64,000 nucleotides of DNA from Scortum barcoo (lineage: Eukaryota; Chordata; Actinopteri; Centrarchiformes; Terapontidae): positions 13,989,147 through 14,053,146 of the forward strand of contig CM041552.1 in the NCBI GenBank assembly GCA_023238725.1. The letters run 5' to 3'. Positions 15,001 to 30,000 of the stretch are shown piece by piece (within the stretch, counting starts at the first letter, position 1; each line of letters begins with the position of its first letter). The notes beneath the pieces were generated by a model that ran no database searches, was not told the origin of the DNA, and worked only from the letters and a program-made list of their open reading frames with translations. A program made the position numbers and the translations under genes.

Positions 15001-18000
15001 TTTGAGATTGTAGGATATTAGCAGACTATTCATCCTCATCTTCCTTACCTGTCCGGGTAAATCCTGGTATGTTCCCGGCAAGCAGGGTAACTGTCTATCA
15101 GACCCAGGTGGGCACATGTTTCCAGGTGAGCAGGGTAGGGAGGCCTGCTGGCTGCTGTTTTCTCTGCCTGGACAGTAAGAGCCAGCCGGACAGACATGAG
15201 AAGGGAAAGAGAGCCCTCTGCTGACGCACAGGAAACCTACAAAACAAAAGGAATGCTAATAAACAATTACAGATGTTGTGTGAAGGGACTATCCCTGATA
15301 AATCAAGTTATGTAATGGAAGTCTTATGTCTTATCTTCTGGCATTAAAGCCTAATGTAGGCAACATGTGCTAAATTAGTTCCAACCTGGAGGACAAGGCA
15401 GGCAGTCAGAGAGATGACTGTTTCTGGTATTGTTGTTATAATGTCCTATGGGACAGGGCAGTGGCACTGAGGAGCCCTGGGGACAGTAATGACCTTCAGG
15501 ACATCTGTCACCTGTCATTCCTCCATCTTCTGGTGTGGGTGACCAGGCCCCAGAGATGCAGTAGTACCCTGCACCGCACTGGCCTGATGCAACACCCTTC
15601 CCAGGTGACGCACAGAAGGAGCCTTGTTTAATAAGGAAAAAGAGCGAAAATGAGTGGAAAATTGTTCTGAACTTCCCTGCAAAACAGAAAATGTAGAACA
15701 AACAATGCATACTGTATTAATCCCTGCTAAGATATAGAGTTTATTTGATTATTCCCTTGATCTACTGTCAAGGTCGTCCTAAACCCCACCAACCAATCAA
15801 CTACTTAACCTTAAGAAAACTCATATCATTAGCAGTAAATGTTGTGTGACCTGGAGGGCAGGGCAAGCAGTCCTGGGGTCTCGCCATCTGAGTGTGGGGG
15901 TTGATGGATCCAGCTGGACACGGGTACTGATGTTTGGACCAGGTCCCGGACGGGCAGTAATGACCCGCTGGACACTCATAACTTCTCGACAGAGAGCCAT
16001 TACTTCTGCCAGGACAATAAAAGCTATCCAGACAAAACAAGGGTGGAATAATTTCATTCTTGGCTGCTGGTGTTGGCAATGAGGCACGAATGTACTTGAG
16101 TCTGTACGTGCACATATAATTATGCAAAGCAAGATGAAGAAATCACAAACAAGTACTGTCTCTACAGTTATTTCATAATCCATCCTGTTTACTGTATATG
16201 TGAAAATTGTGTATATGTTTTGCGGTCCCGAGTGACTGTGTGTCACTGATATGAGAGATTACCCCTGGGGACAGGCGCTGCAGCTGGCTCGGCCATCTTC
16301 TGCGCTGATGGTTCCCAGGGGGCACTGCTGAGGAGCCTCAGAGCCCTCAGAACAGTAATAACCTGGTTGTGTGAAGACAAGAGTCATGAAAGAGATGCAC
16401 ACTGAAGCACACACAGGTATGCACAATCCACAGGGGGCAGGGTTCGATTTCCAGTGTCAACAGAAGAGCTGCTTATGTTTAACCCTATTAACTTGAAAGA
16501 GTGTTTTGTTTACCTGTTCACAAAACTGGCTCTGGGCTTTTGTAAATTTTAAACTGTAATTGTGTGCTTCACAATTCCCATTTTCTTTTATATTTCTTAC
16601 AAAGCCATGCAAACTATAGCTTTTTGATGCCATTTGCCAACAACACCTACCTGATGACATTTCCCTGTGCTTTTTCTATCATTTTTTAAAAGAAATGAGA
16701 TACAGATGTTTACATTCTGATCACCTTTTGGGCACGGTCCTCCCCGGCTGTCCCTTAAAGGAGGGTCAGGGCGATCTGCACCCTCCAGACAGAAGAAACC
16801 TTCCCAGCATTTTCCTGAAGGAGCTGAGAGACCAACAGCATCACAATAGTAACCAGGGAGACATGGCTGGCAATCCTCCTGGGAGTGGAAATGAGAGAGA
16901 CAAAGAGAGAGGAAGGGAAGGGGGGGAGAAAAAAAGAGAGAGAGAGGCTGTAAGAAAATGTAAAAAAGACAGAGTCCCTCTTTGCAATATTAATTTGGGA
17001 TCAAATATTGATTGGCTGTCAAAACAAAAGGCAGAGGAAACACTGTAATTTGCTGTATGTAGTGTGATTTCAGTGTAGAGCCTGATCCTACGTGATTCTG
17101 CCACAGTATCCTATTTTAAATAATAAATAATAATAATAATATATATAATAAAAAATAAACAAATAAGGAAGAAGACTTGACATTAAATAAATTACAGATA
17201 AATAACAGAAATAAATACAGACAAAATAAAAGGAATCATACAAAGAAATTTCAAAACTGACAGGATTTTGTATCTCAAGACGTTTTTTTCCAAGGTCAGC
17301 TTTTATTTCATGATGCTGATAATCAAGTCTTGTTCTGCCCATCAAGACAAACAGGACAGATACAGCAAATGGAATGAATACTATATTTTGTCTGTATTTA
17401 TATTAATATAACTATTTATCTAAATGTCTTAAGAATGATGTAGTATAAAAAAATGTAGTTTTTGACTATTTATTGTATCAATACATAGGTTTATCTGCAA
17501 AACAAACACAATTAAATTACTGAAGGAAACTTGACAATTCTCTTAAGACTCTCAATCGTTGTCAAGGGGACAATAGTGAGTGCGATATTGAGTCAAAGCA
17601 ACCTGGGAGACTAATTTGGTGAGGTTAGAGAATGTTCCGCGTGGACAGGGCAGAGGATGGACGGTGGCCTCAGGGCAGTAATGACCGGCAGGACATGGCC
17701 CTCCCTCTCCTGGTGAGAGACACAGAGAACAAGACCATTTGTCAACCATCTCAGAATAGGAATACTGATGGGGAGCCGTTTCCACAGATAAGCATGAGGC
17801 TGACACCGAAATTTTCTCACACATTAGTGAGAAAAAATGCGGTATTATCAGATTACACTGGGGAGCATTTCCTAAATGTGTGAACAAGCAGTGCATGTCT
17901 GGTAAAGATGTTTTTTTTTTTTACCTGCAGCCTGTGAGAGGGGTTGTGGAGAGGTGTTACCATGTGAGCAGTAATATCCTTCCTGACACGGTCCAGTGAC

Positions 18001-21000
18001 AGCTGTGCCATTTCTGGAAGAGCAGTAATGGCCACCGTCACACTGCCTGCACTGAGAGACGGACCAGTAGCCGGGGTCAGGGCCATAAGTTCCCTCTGGA
18101 CAGCCTCTCAAGTCAAATCCAGTGCTTTCAGGGCAGTAAAAGCCTGCAGGCCACAGAGAAAAAAACAAGGATATGCATACATATGAAGGAGACAAAAATC
18201 TGGGCAGAATTGTTGGGTAATTGCATCAGCTTTTTCACTATTTACTGTTGTTTATTTATTTTTTTTGGCAGTTCTTTTGCTTGATAAATAATAGCTTTAA
18301 ATTACTTTAAATTTAGCACAAAACAGAAAATGTCTCTTTCAAGTGGTTTTAAGGCCACACAGAACAGCAAACCACAAACCTGCAGGACACAAGTGCAGTG
18401 AGCCAGACACACAGTACCAGCCTGGCAAACAGGGCTCACACTGAGTAGCGTGTGTAACAGCAACATATGTCCCTGGTTCACAGGGCACAGGTTGAACAGT
18501 TCCCGCTGGGCAATGGTATCCCTCAGGACAAGGTCCCCCTGTAATTCCGTCGGTAGGGGTGGGTGTGATGGCTCCCTCTAAACAGTAATATCTGCACAAG
18601 AAAAATGAGAGCGAAAAAAAATGAAAAACAAAAATTATGTGCATATTATGTTCACAAGGGTCAGTGAAATGTGATGACAAGATGACTGGAAAGCACTTTT
18701 CTATGTGCTAGTATAAAAAATAAAAAAAAGGCATGGTAATATTTAAGTAAAGTTCATCAGAGTCTGGTGTACCCCCCTCTGCAGGGTCCACTGGGTTTAG
18801 TGAGACCAGCAGAGTTGCAGTAAAATCCCCCCAGACAGGGTTGGCAGTCCTCCTGGGTACGCAGGCCTGAGCTGTTTGACCAGGTTCCTTCACGGCAGGC
18901 CACCGGAGCTGTGGTGCCTGTAAAGACGACACAAACACTAACTTACATTTCAACTCCAGTAAACAGAGGAGTATGCAGAAAAGTGTTTTAAAAAACTATT
19001 AAACAATGACAAGAACAAGCAGTTACTGGGTTTGGCAATACAATATATGGTGACACACTGTTTTACACACTGTAAGCAGAATTTAAATGCAGCTAAATAA
19101 AACAGACACTTCTATAAAGCACCCATTGCTGCGTGCAGCATTGAGCAGCTCAGGACAAGGCAGAGTTTACCCTACAGCAGCATTTTTAAAGCATGGGTCA
19201 GTGCCCCAAGTCAGAGGGAACAACTGCACAAATTAATTTGAAGAAAACAGGATCAAAGGTGACAAGATAAATGTTGTCAGAACTTCCTGTAGGCCACCAA
19301 ATGGTAATTATCATGAATAAAACATTGTAGCCCTTGCATGTAATAGGGTAGAATGTTAATAGCCACGTGCAGCATAAATTTGCTTACATTATAATATATA
19401 AATAGCCTTGGATTATGAAAAACAATATTTTAAAAGGGTGGACCCCCTACGGCTTGATAAATTCCACCAGTAAATCAACAGTACAGCAACACTGAAGCGG
19501 CTGATGGTGATGGTTTATTAAGGGAGGACAAGCTAAGTAACCTGATGGGCAGTATTGACCAGGCGGACACAGGGAACCTGAGAGTCCATCCAGTGGGCTG
19601 GGAGACGATGCTCCTTCTCTGCACCAATAACCAGCATGGCATGGTCCTATGGATAGAAGCATATCACAAAACATTAGCATCATACAGTAATGTAGATACA
19701 TCTACTGCCCAGCAGTACAAGCTAGAGACTATAGTAAAGTAAAGTTTAGACATATTGGGAGTATGGGAATGTGTGATTCCTATTGTATTATTTTGAATAT
19801 GAAGAGAAGAGAAGAGAAGAGAAGAGAAGAGAAGAGAAGAGAAGAGAAGAGAAGAGAAGAGAAGAGAAGAGAAGAGAAGAGAAGAGAAGAGAAGAGAAGA
19901 GAAGAGAAGAGAAGAGAAGTTCTCACCTGCAGGCTCTGATAGACCCACAGAAGGACAGTACTGTCCAGCAGCACATGGCATGCAGCCTCCGATGCTGTGT
20001 GTGCGCTGTCTTGGGTTGAAGGAGCCTATGGGGCAGGGGTGTTGGTTGGGGAGGGCTGTACCCGCAGGGCAGTAGTGTCCTTTAGGGCAGGGCCTCAGCA
20101 AAGAGGCATTGGATAGTCTCAAATCGCAGTAGTAACCTTGAAAGAAGAAAATTAAATTAGGATGGCTGGTGTAGCAAAGTACTGAGGACATGATGACAGA
20201 AAAATTAAACACTGAAACCTATATTTGCAGAATACATATTTCAACAAAGATGCAAAGTGCAGTATAATAAATTGAACAAATGTATACGAGCCATCAATGT
20301 AATAAAAAACACTTGCTGGGTTGCTTGAGAGCTGTTTTCATTACAGCTTATTCAGCAAAACAAAAATGCTGCAAGGTGTTCAAAAAAGAAGAAATATTCT
20401 GCTTAGAAGGTAAAAAGAGTAAAGGAGGGTCCTACCTGCCTCACAGACAGTACAAACTGCCTGTTTCTCTCTGTCCTGGTAGGTTCCTGACGGGCAGGGA
20501 TCTGGAGATGCATTACCCAGTGAGCAGAAGTGGCCTGCAGGACATGGCAGCGCTGTCGCCACAGTTTGACCAGGAGGGCACCAATAGCCTATCGAGGGGA
20601 CAAGAGACACACTACAGTAGAATGTGAAAGGACAGAAATAACAGAAAGTTTGAGAATACCTAAATCATGACAGTGTATGGACTGACCTGGGCTGCAGGGT
20701 CCCGTCGGAGCACTGAGACCTGCTCCTTCGCAGTAGAAACCTGCAGTACAGGGCTGACAGCCAGCCTCATTGGTCAGACCTGGCACTGGGGAGAAAGTAC
20801 CAGCTGGACACAACTCTGGCTGCCCTGAGCCCTCAACTGTAGAGAGAAACAGTTGAAGCAGTCTTTCATTCATTCGAGCCTTTCAATGCATTTATGTGCA
20901 CACGCCTATTGTGGGTTGGAGGGAACGAAGGCTCATACCAGGATACACTGGGCAGAAAGTGTGGAGACTCCCTACGCAGGTCAACAGGGTAACACAAATA

Positions 21001-24000
21001 GACACACGATGACTCATGCCCATGGGTAATTTAAGGTGATCAGTCCACCTAGCTACTGTCATAGCTACAGCTACTTTAGTTTCTAGTCCGACTAATTTGC
21101 ATGTCTCTGGGCTGTGGGAAGAAATGGGAGACTCATAAGAAAACCCTGATGTTAAGGGCTGGGCTCTTCTTGTTATAAAAACTATTCCAATCAATTCCAA
21201 AGAGCTGCCCTTTGGATATTAACTAAGTATGAAAATAAAACTTGCCAGATGCATATATTATATTGCAGTGGGCTATGATGCACAGTTTATACAAATAACA
21301 TATTTGATAGTCTCAGTTTCCATCAGCACCCTAGTCTGTTTTAGGTAAAGCTGACTTTCAATCCCTATATAGGAATATACTAGATATATAGATACTTAGA
21401 AACAGGGACACAGATTAACTCTCTTTTTCCACTTCACTTTTGAGTGGCAGGCACCAAAAAGGAGTGTATAGTGGTGATATTACAGATAGGCAAATATTTT
21501 TTCTTTATTACATTTAATTAAAAATACTGAAATCAAGCATCATGCCAAGCATCTGTGGGGACAATGTACTGTTCATTTCACAAACCACTTTACTATACAA
21601 CTATTTATAGGTTTAAATACGTTGTTGGCAAGTTAGTGATACAACTGTTCCAATTCAGTAAAACGGGGTTTACCACAGTATGTCCCAGGTGGACAGATGC
21701 TGCCTGTTTCTCCATCTGTTGGTTTGGCCTCAATGGCTCCTCCTACACAGTAATGCCCAGGGGAGCAGGGACCCATTGGAAGAGCCAAACCTTTTAGCAA
21801 TATAAGAACATTTATTTTATATACTCAAAAACATTATGTACAAGTTGACATAAATCTGCAGAATAATGTGTGCCTCCCCAAAAGGCTTAGAATTAAATAG
21901 TAAATATGTATATTTTTAATATATTGCTATAGCTATTTCTCTATAAGTCTTTATAAGTCTATGAGCTGGTATTTGATAATCAATGTCCAAATACCTGAGA
22001 TGTTACAGAAGGATCCAGGTGGACAGGGCAGGGGCTCCGAGCTACCTAAGGGGCAGTAAAAGCCCACCTGGCAGCGCCCCCCTGTGGAGGTAGCTGGACA
22101 AAGACAGTTGGCATTTGTGTAATTGTCTAGGTCAAAAGGCTGGGAGTTCCATGCTGCTGACACACAGAACCAACCTGAGTGGAACAAACACAGCAAGAGA
22201 CAGAGTGGGAAACAACTAAGGTGATGTACTGATGTTGTGACTGCTGTCTATTTCTGTGATATACAGACACTCTTGCTGCTGACACACAGCAGCATCGCTG
22301 TAGAGACATCACATGATGACGTTCTTAGAGTGAAAACACAGGAAGACAGAAATACAGAGGAAGGTGAGAGAAATGAATCATTGATGAGAAAAAGGACTTA
22401 ATACAGCAGCGAGCTACTGTTCTGACAAGCTTATGTGCATTAAGTGGTTGGCATTTGAAGCTAGGCTGTGTTGCACCTTTTCACATAAATGAATAAGACA
22501 AAGGGGAATATCTAAAAGCTGTTGCTGTTGCTGAAATGCTGGAGTAAAGTGTAAAGGGAGGAGTGGTAAAATAATGACTGATGTGGCTGGTGCAGGGCTG
22601 TGATGTTTCGTGCTTAATGTGCACTCTTTGTTCCCTACCCCCAAGTCTAACAGACTGCTTCGGACTGGCTTGCCGGCCCCTAGAGACAAATAGGCTTGCA
22701 CAGAGGACAAAGTCCTGACACTGAGAAACTAGGCAGTATTGCTGTGATTGTATCTTTGGTAGAAATAAAGAACAACACTATTACTGACCAGCCTTGCATT
22801 TTCCAGACACTTTGGTCAGCCTTTCCTTCTCACAGTAGTGTCCTGGAGGACAAGGCAGGCAGCTGTCCAAACTCTGAGTCATGGGCTCTGGGTTATAGTA
22901 TCCACGAGGACAGGGAAACTGGGTGGCATGCCTTGTACCTATGCATGTAATGCAATTCGATTACAAAGAAGGTTCTACATGCCATCACAATGCTTTAAAC
23001 AGTACACATTTTAACATGTATCGTAAAACCTGAGATGAATAGCTTTTTAAAGCAGAGACAATCTTTCAGTTTCACAAGATGCTCCTCGATATCTGCTTCT
23101 TTAGAGGTAATGCTGGATTTACTCTATGTCAGTATTTTTCAATAAATCCATTAACAAGCACAATCATGACTGGTGGAGTTTTGGGTGAGTCTACCATCTG
23201 GGCAGTAGAATCCAGGGGGGCAGGGGAACTTGGTGAAGTTGCCAGTCCTTTCTGGACAGTAGTAGCCAGCAGGGCAGCGGGAGCACACTGGCTGGCCTGT
23301 AAGGTTGGTGTAGGCCCCAGCTGGGCAGGGCACTGGGCTCGTGCTACCCTCCGGGCAATAATGAGCTGGTGGGCAAAGACCTCCTTCTGAGCCTGGAGAG
23401 GAAAAACCAATTAGATGTGGTAAATTACTCAGATTATGACTGCTAAGTCCTTAATGTGATGAATCCTAAGATAAACCCTGATTAATTCAGTAATCATTCA
23501 TTCAACAAAACACCCTCACACATTTAGATTTCCTGCATTTATCAGCATGTGTTTGTCTTCCATCTGATGCTTATTCATAAGATTTATCTCCACACATTAT
23601 ATATTAGCTCTGCTCTCCACTATTTCATTCCATGTAGAAACTGCATTCATTATTATTCATTGATTAATTGAGAGTTGATCATTGTTGATATTTGAGTATG
23701 GTTGAACTTGGGTTATTCTGCAGAAAATATGGAGCAAATCACTTTATCTCGCAAGAACAACTGAAATAAACTTTTTAAGAAAAACAAAAATAAAAAGATC
23801 AATATTTTTCTATTCTACCTGTGGCTTTTGTGTCCCCCCCTGGGCAGTAAAATCCTGCTTGACATAAACCAGATGGACGAGTGAGACCTGCAGTGCCACA
23901 GAAGTGACCCGCTGGACATGGACTACAGCCAAAGGTCTCTGTCAGATAAAGACTACAAGACACATATATGCACACACACACACACACATATAGTTACATA

Positions 24001-27000
24001 CAGTAGGAAAGAACCACTAACTGTTTAGAAGTGTGTATGTGTAATATCTGGCTCCACCAACCTGTTGGAGTAGGTTCCTGTTGGACAGGGCAGTGGGAGA
24101 CTGGTGCCCTCAGGACAGAACCTCCCCTTTGGACATGCTCCTCCCACTCCTGTGCTGAAGTTACCATCTGGGTTCTGAAAGTTTACACCTTGGGAAGTGG
24201 CACATTTAATATAAGTTAAGTAACACTGGCATTATTGTAAAGTAGCAGGTCTTTAGGTCAGGCTACAGAGATAAATATTAATATTGCTTAGTGATAAGTG
24301 CTAGTATCATATATGTTGTGTACCTGCTATGCAGTAGTAACCAGCTTGACAGGGTCCAGTAGGTTCAAACAGACCCCAGTCATCACAGAAGAATCCTGTT
24401 AGCACCGCACAAAGAATTGAAAACATCATTGCAGTGACAAAATGTCATCAAAATGTGAATTGCAAATACTATCACATCTTCCAATAATATCTTTCCTTTA
24501 GTTAATTAAATGCGATAAAACATTCTATTAGCACCGTTTATCTAAATCAATTAGTTCCAACACATTTACCAAATAAATGACTACATTAAAACCTAATTCA
24601 GCTCTTTAAACATTTTCTAAAAGAACATCCCCAGTCTTGCAGAGCAGTGAAGACAACCATGTGACAATACTCTCACCTGCTGGACAAATGAGGCACTGCT
24701 CCACTTGGCTGAGGCCAAACTGAGGACTGTATGTGCCAGGAGGGCAGGGCAGGATACCCTCAACCCCGCCACCAAGACAGTAGTGTCCTGCTGGACAGGG
24801 CTGGACACCTTCTCCTGACAGACAGTAGGTTCCTGAGGGGCAGTCATCACATGCTTCTGCTCCTTCATTCAGAAAGAATCAAATTGTGAAGTGACGCCTG
24901 CATTTTAGATTTGAATCCTAATACCTGAAATGTCATGCAGTTCCGTGAAATTAATGTTCTATACCTGTAGTGTTTGAATACGTCCCATCAGGGCAGAGCA
25001 AAGGAGAAACTGAGCCCATGGGACAGTAGTGTCCAACTGGACAAATGTCCCCTGTCACTCCATCTGAAGGCATTGAAGACATGGCTCCTCCAGAACAGTA
25101 ATACCCTATAAATCCGTCAATACTAAATTTACTCACTCACTTACTTGCTGACTTTAATGACATGGATGTGATTATGATTCCCACTTAATCAAACGACGAA
25201 TCTTCATGTACCCATAAAAGAATAGTTTGGAATGATCAGTGGACAATAAAACATTTCATCTCAACTATAAGAATAAAAGGGTTATTTTGCCTACTTAAAT
25301 TTAATTTTATTCTAACCATGACTTCCATAGTATCTGTATATGTGACAGTTCTTAAAATGAAACAATGTTTTAAAGGATCAAACTGATTTTTATCATTGTA
25401 CCGGATAATAATAAAGTCCTGTACCTGTGTCACAGATTCCAGAAGGCTGGCTGAGTCCAGTATTGTTGCAGTAGAGTCCTGGAGGGCAGGGCCAACATGA
25501 CGACAGGTTCTGGGCTCCCACAGTGCTGCTCCAGGTTCCTATAGGGCAAGGATGCTGCTCGGGGTACGCGGTTCCTCGTGGACAGATGTAGCCTGCAGGA
25601 CATACACCACCAGAGGCCACAGCCACCTGCGGGAGTAATAATCCGAATATGAAAAAGTTTGATCACACTGGCTTCCATTTATAGTTAGAACTTTGAAAGT
25701 TAAAGCTGTGGGCAGTCTGAGTTGGTAGCTGTCATTCATTTCCCACGCACTATAAGCAGCATTTCCAAAAACGCTTCATGAAAAAAATATTATTTACTTA
25801 CCCGATGCAAACTTGAACTAACCGTGTCTCTAAATTCATATTCATATCAAATGACAGAAAAAGCTTTAGCAGTCAAAGTGTGTGGGAAATTAATAGCTGC
25901 CATCAAATCAACTGCACAGCTTTAACTTGGAAGGCAGAAATATTCAACTTAAAAACCAGGACATTTCCACCTCTGTAATTGGCTCATGTTTTTCCTTGTC
26001 TGTGCTCCTTCCTTCTGGCTCATATAGTGTAACATGCTAACAGAATACAGGACTGACTCAGTAGAACAAATTGTAATTATATGCATAAATCATCAACAAG
26101 CACATAGCAAACCCAGCATCAAATGCTTGAATATCATCATATATCATTCAGAAATCAACATGGTAAATATGAATCACATTTGAGGTTTCTTGCTTTATCA
26201 CTACATATACAACACATCTTACTGGAGAGGCGGTGAAGGCTCCAGAGGTACAGTAGTGTCCCAGGTTACAGAGACCCTGAGGGTTAGAAAGACCGGCTCT
26301 GCCGCAGAACCAAGCAGCCTCACATGGACGACAGTGCTGCACAGAATCACCACCAGGTTGGTCAGAGTATGAGCCCTGAGTGTGCAAAGAGTATAATTTT
26401 CACATCAAATATGTGAATTTGAATGAAGATAAATGCAATCCATGAAGTTGAAGTGAAATAGTGAGATGCAATACATGGACAAACAGCTGGTTAGACACAT
26501 CCACATCCACACAAACCACAATACACACATACTCGGACATGAATACTGACTAGAGGACAGGGTCGAGCGACAGAGGACCCTGGAGGGCAGTAATGTCCTG
26601 GGGGACACTTAGGGGGCAGTGACAGGCCCGTCTGGTTACACAGTCTGCCTCCCTGACACTCCACGCATGACAGTGCACCTCGACGCTGTGGAGGATTAAT
26701 AGATGAGGGAATAACCTTGGATGTGGTGTTATCTCGTTATCTAATTTTAATAGCACCCTATGAGTGGAACAGCACTTGGTATTCTGTGTGGATTATTCCC
26801 TACCGGCTGAAAAGTACCAAGAGGACATGGTTGTGCCCTGGCAGCACCTTCCAAGGCATAATAACCCTCCTCTGCTTCATACTGAAAAGGGGAAGATGAG
26901 CCACCGGTGCAGTAGAAACCAGGAATACAAAGGCCCGAAGGTGAAGTGTTGTTAGAACCTAAACAAAAGAAACTGACAGAGAAAGAAAAATAATGACACA

Positions 27001-30000
27001 AAGAATATAGGTTTTCTATTTTATATGTAGGTTGATATCTGAATAATCATACTCATAAGGATTACCCTGGTGGACAGCTGACACACTCCTCAAGTCTGCT
27101 CAGGCCAGTGCTGTTGCTGAATGTGCCTGGGGGGCAGGGGAAGGGAGAGGACGAAGCTCGAGGACAGTAACTCCCCGCTGGACACAAACCTCCTGTCGGC
27201 CCATCTGCAGGAGTCTGGATAGAGTCATAGTATGTAGATGTGAGGAGAAGCCAAAATTTACTATAGTGAAGTAATAAAGTAACAGGATGTATTATGATAA
27301 ATAATACTGAAATGTTTCATCACCACACTGCATATCAGACTGTCTAAACCAGCCTAACATGAGGGGTTCTGCACATGTGACGTGAGTCACTGATGTGATC
27401 CTTATGCAGAACCTCTTCTTGAGAAAACAAAGCATTTAAAAGAGATGTCATAATTAATTTCACTGAATTTACCTACAGGTCCCAGGTTGCAAGGACAAGC
27501 CTCACAACCACTTAATGGTGATAGAAACATATAAAAAATAATTATAAAGAATTAATGACTAACAACCTCTAGTTAAGTAAATATTAAAAGCATTTTCATA
27601 CTGCAGACTTGGCTCCCTCTCTACAGTAGAAGCGCTCTTTGCAGCTTCCAGAGGGCTCTGTGAGTCCCACACCAGTGCAATACTGGCCTCCCCCACAAGG
27701 AGAGCACTCAGAGCCATCGCTGAGAGCTGAATGTGAGCTGTAGGTTCCTTCAGGACAAGGTCTGGGAGTAGAGGTGCCTTCTGGACAGTAAAAGCCCTAT
27801 TAATGAGTGACAGACAGAAAGAAAGATATTTCACATACACAGTGGCAAGCACCATCTCATCCATGCAACAACATAGTTTTTCAAAATGATGGATATTCCT
27901 ACCCGAGGGCAGACTAAGGGCATATGAGCTCCCGGTCTGTCGCAGTAATGTCTGGATGGACATAAAATACACGCCTCTCCACTGTGGCCAAGTGTGTTGT
28001 TCCTAAAGTGGCCAGCCTGACAGGGGTAGGTGTATGGGTAGCCAGTCCCAATGGGGCAATAGTGCCCATGAGGACACACCCCTGTCTGAAATATTACAGC
28101 ACACACAATAATTGTTTCATTTGCTTTAGAAGTGCAACATCTGCAGTCAAAAAACCATTTTTGCTCAGTATCTGATTCTATAATCAAAATTAAACAGGTA
28201 GAAAATAACATACTTTACTATATTTGTTCATCTTAAGTATTGTTTATCTCATTCGTTTGTGATCTTACAGGCCTAGTGTTTGGCTGCTCCTGAGGCTGCT
28301 GGGAGTAGCAGTACTTCCCTTCAGGACACTGGATGCACTCGCTGGCGTCACGCAGACCAGGGGACTCACTGTAGGTACCATTGGGGCAAGGAATGGGGTT
28401 AGGATCCTAATGGGGGAAATCAAATTTAGAAGTGCTTTAATGGACCAAATGTGCTTAAGACATTTGCAAAGCACACCTTATCAATAAAAAAAAAACTTCC
28501 TTTGCTGCATGTATTGATCTCTAACTCACAATTCCTCCTCCAGGGCAGTAGAAGCCTCTGGGACAGAGGGTGGCTGAGCGCTGGGGGTCTCTGGCTAAAC
28601 CCTGAGAGCAGAGAAAGCCTGGTGGGCACACCATGACGCTTAACATGGCTTCCTCACTCGTGGTCTCATTGCTGCAGTAGTGGCCCTGCAGGCACGGAGA
28701 ACACTCCACAGAGCCCTCATCCTACACATGGGAGAATGTGAAGAAAGATTCAGAGAATTGAAGTTAAAGATATCAACCAGTATGGGGGAGGGACGGAGCA
28801 AAAGACAGACTGAAAACTCAAGGGAGAGGAGAATCAAACTCGGAAGATGCTGGAATAAAACTGACACTGCTTTAACATTGGGAGGGAGAGATGAACTATA
28901 ATAAAATTTGACTTTAACAACTCATCTTACTGACATTTACAGATGTACATACATGGTGAGTAATGTAAGACGATATCACTGTGGGCGGAAAATGCTAATC
29001 TAAAAATAGGACAATCAGAAAGGCTTCTGGAAGGACGAGACTAATACACCAGCTCTGGTTTCCACTGGCACTGTCAGTTGACCAGTCACAGTGGACTGCG
29101 TTATAGATGGGGCCTTACAGAGTAGCTGCCAGCTCCACACACTCTGGGGTTGACAGTGGCTGAGTGGGGACAAAAATAGCCAGCAGGACAAGCAGAGCAG
29201 TCCTCAAGCCTTCGACCTCCTTTCAGACGGCGAAATGTGGAGCTGGAGAAAGACAGGACAGTGTGGATATACTAAATCAGACTTATTACACCAGCTTAAT
29301 CCTTCATTTCCCATATAGCTTTCTCTTTCCATATTATCATTGCCGTTGCCATCATCCTCATGTCTTCCCTCTGATTACTGCTTACCGTGGGCAGGGGGCA
29401 GGTTTGGAGGTGCCTCTTTGACAGAATGAGCCTTCAGGACAAATCAGGCAGTCTTCTCTGTGTCTGTTGCCCATTTGGATGCTGTAGGTGCCTGCAGGGC
29501 AAGGAAACTGGGTGCCATATGCAGTCCCTGGTGATGCAACAGCAAAATAGTTATATCCACACAAGTGACTCATGATTACAGTTCTGGAGGACAAATCTTA
29601 TTTTATTAAATACATTTCATAGGGAAAGGTGTATTTGTCTGCAAAGCAAATTATCTTATATTTTTTAAATACAGCAGTAAATAAATGTCCCAATTTGGTT
29701 TAGATATTTATTGTACTACCACTTATGTCACACTCGTGTGTGTATGTATGTACCTTCAGGACAGTAGTGTCCAGAGCTGCATCGACCTGACGGAGCTCCA
29801 GACCCAGCCAAACAGTACCAACCCTGTGGGCATGGTTGGCACTCGCTTTCAGCTTCCAATCCACTCTGACCACTCCATGTCCCCACAGGACACTTGTACT
29901 GGGTGGGGAACATAGTTCCAGGGGGACAATAATGCCCCGCAAAGCAGGAGAGTGGTGGTCTCTGGATGCCTCCGGTTCCTGATAAAGACAACATACAGAC

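Noticed and set aside
19783..20019. Open frame of KRREE repeats on the plus strand
   Set aside because: It is the translation of the (GAAGA)n microsatellite and the antisense of a repeat exon, with no coding signal.
22414..22710. 98-codon minus-strand open frame in a giant-gene intron
   Set aside because: It lacks the cysteine repeat signature and splice sites in phase with the neighbours, and its flanking exons join directly.
27473..27508. Candidate mini-exon on the minus strand encoding ACPCNLGP between exons 18 and 19 of the giant gene
   Set aside because: Joining exon 27602-27796 directly to 27066-27214 gives CREGAKSATPADGPTGG, which matches the spacing of the other repeats. The mini-exon would disturb it, and its acceptor is weak.
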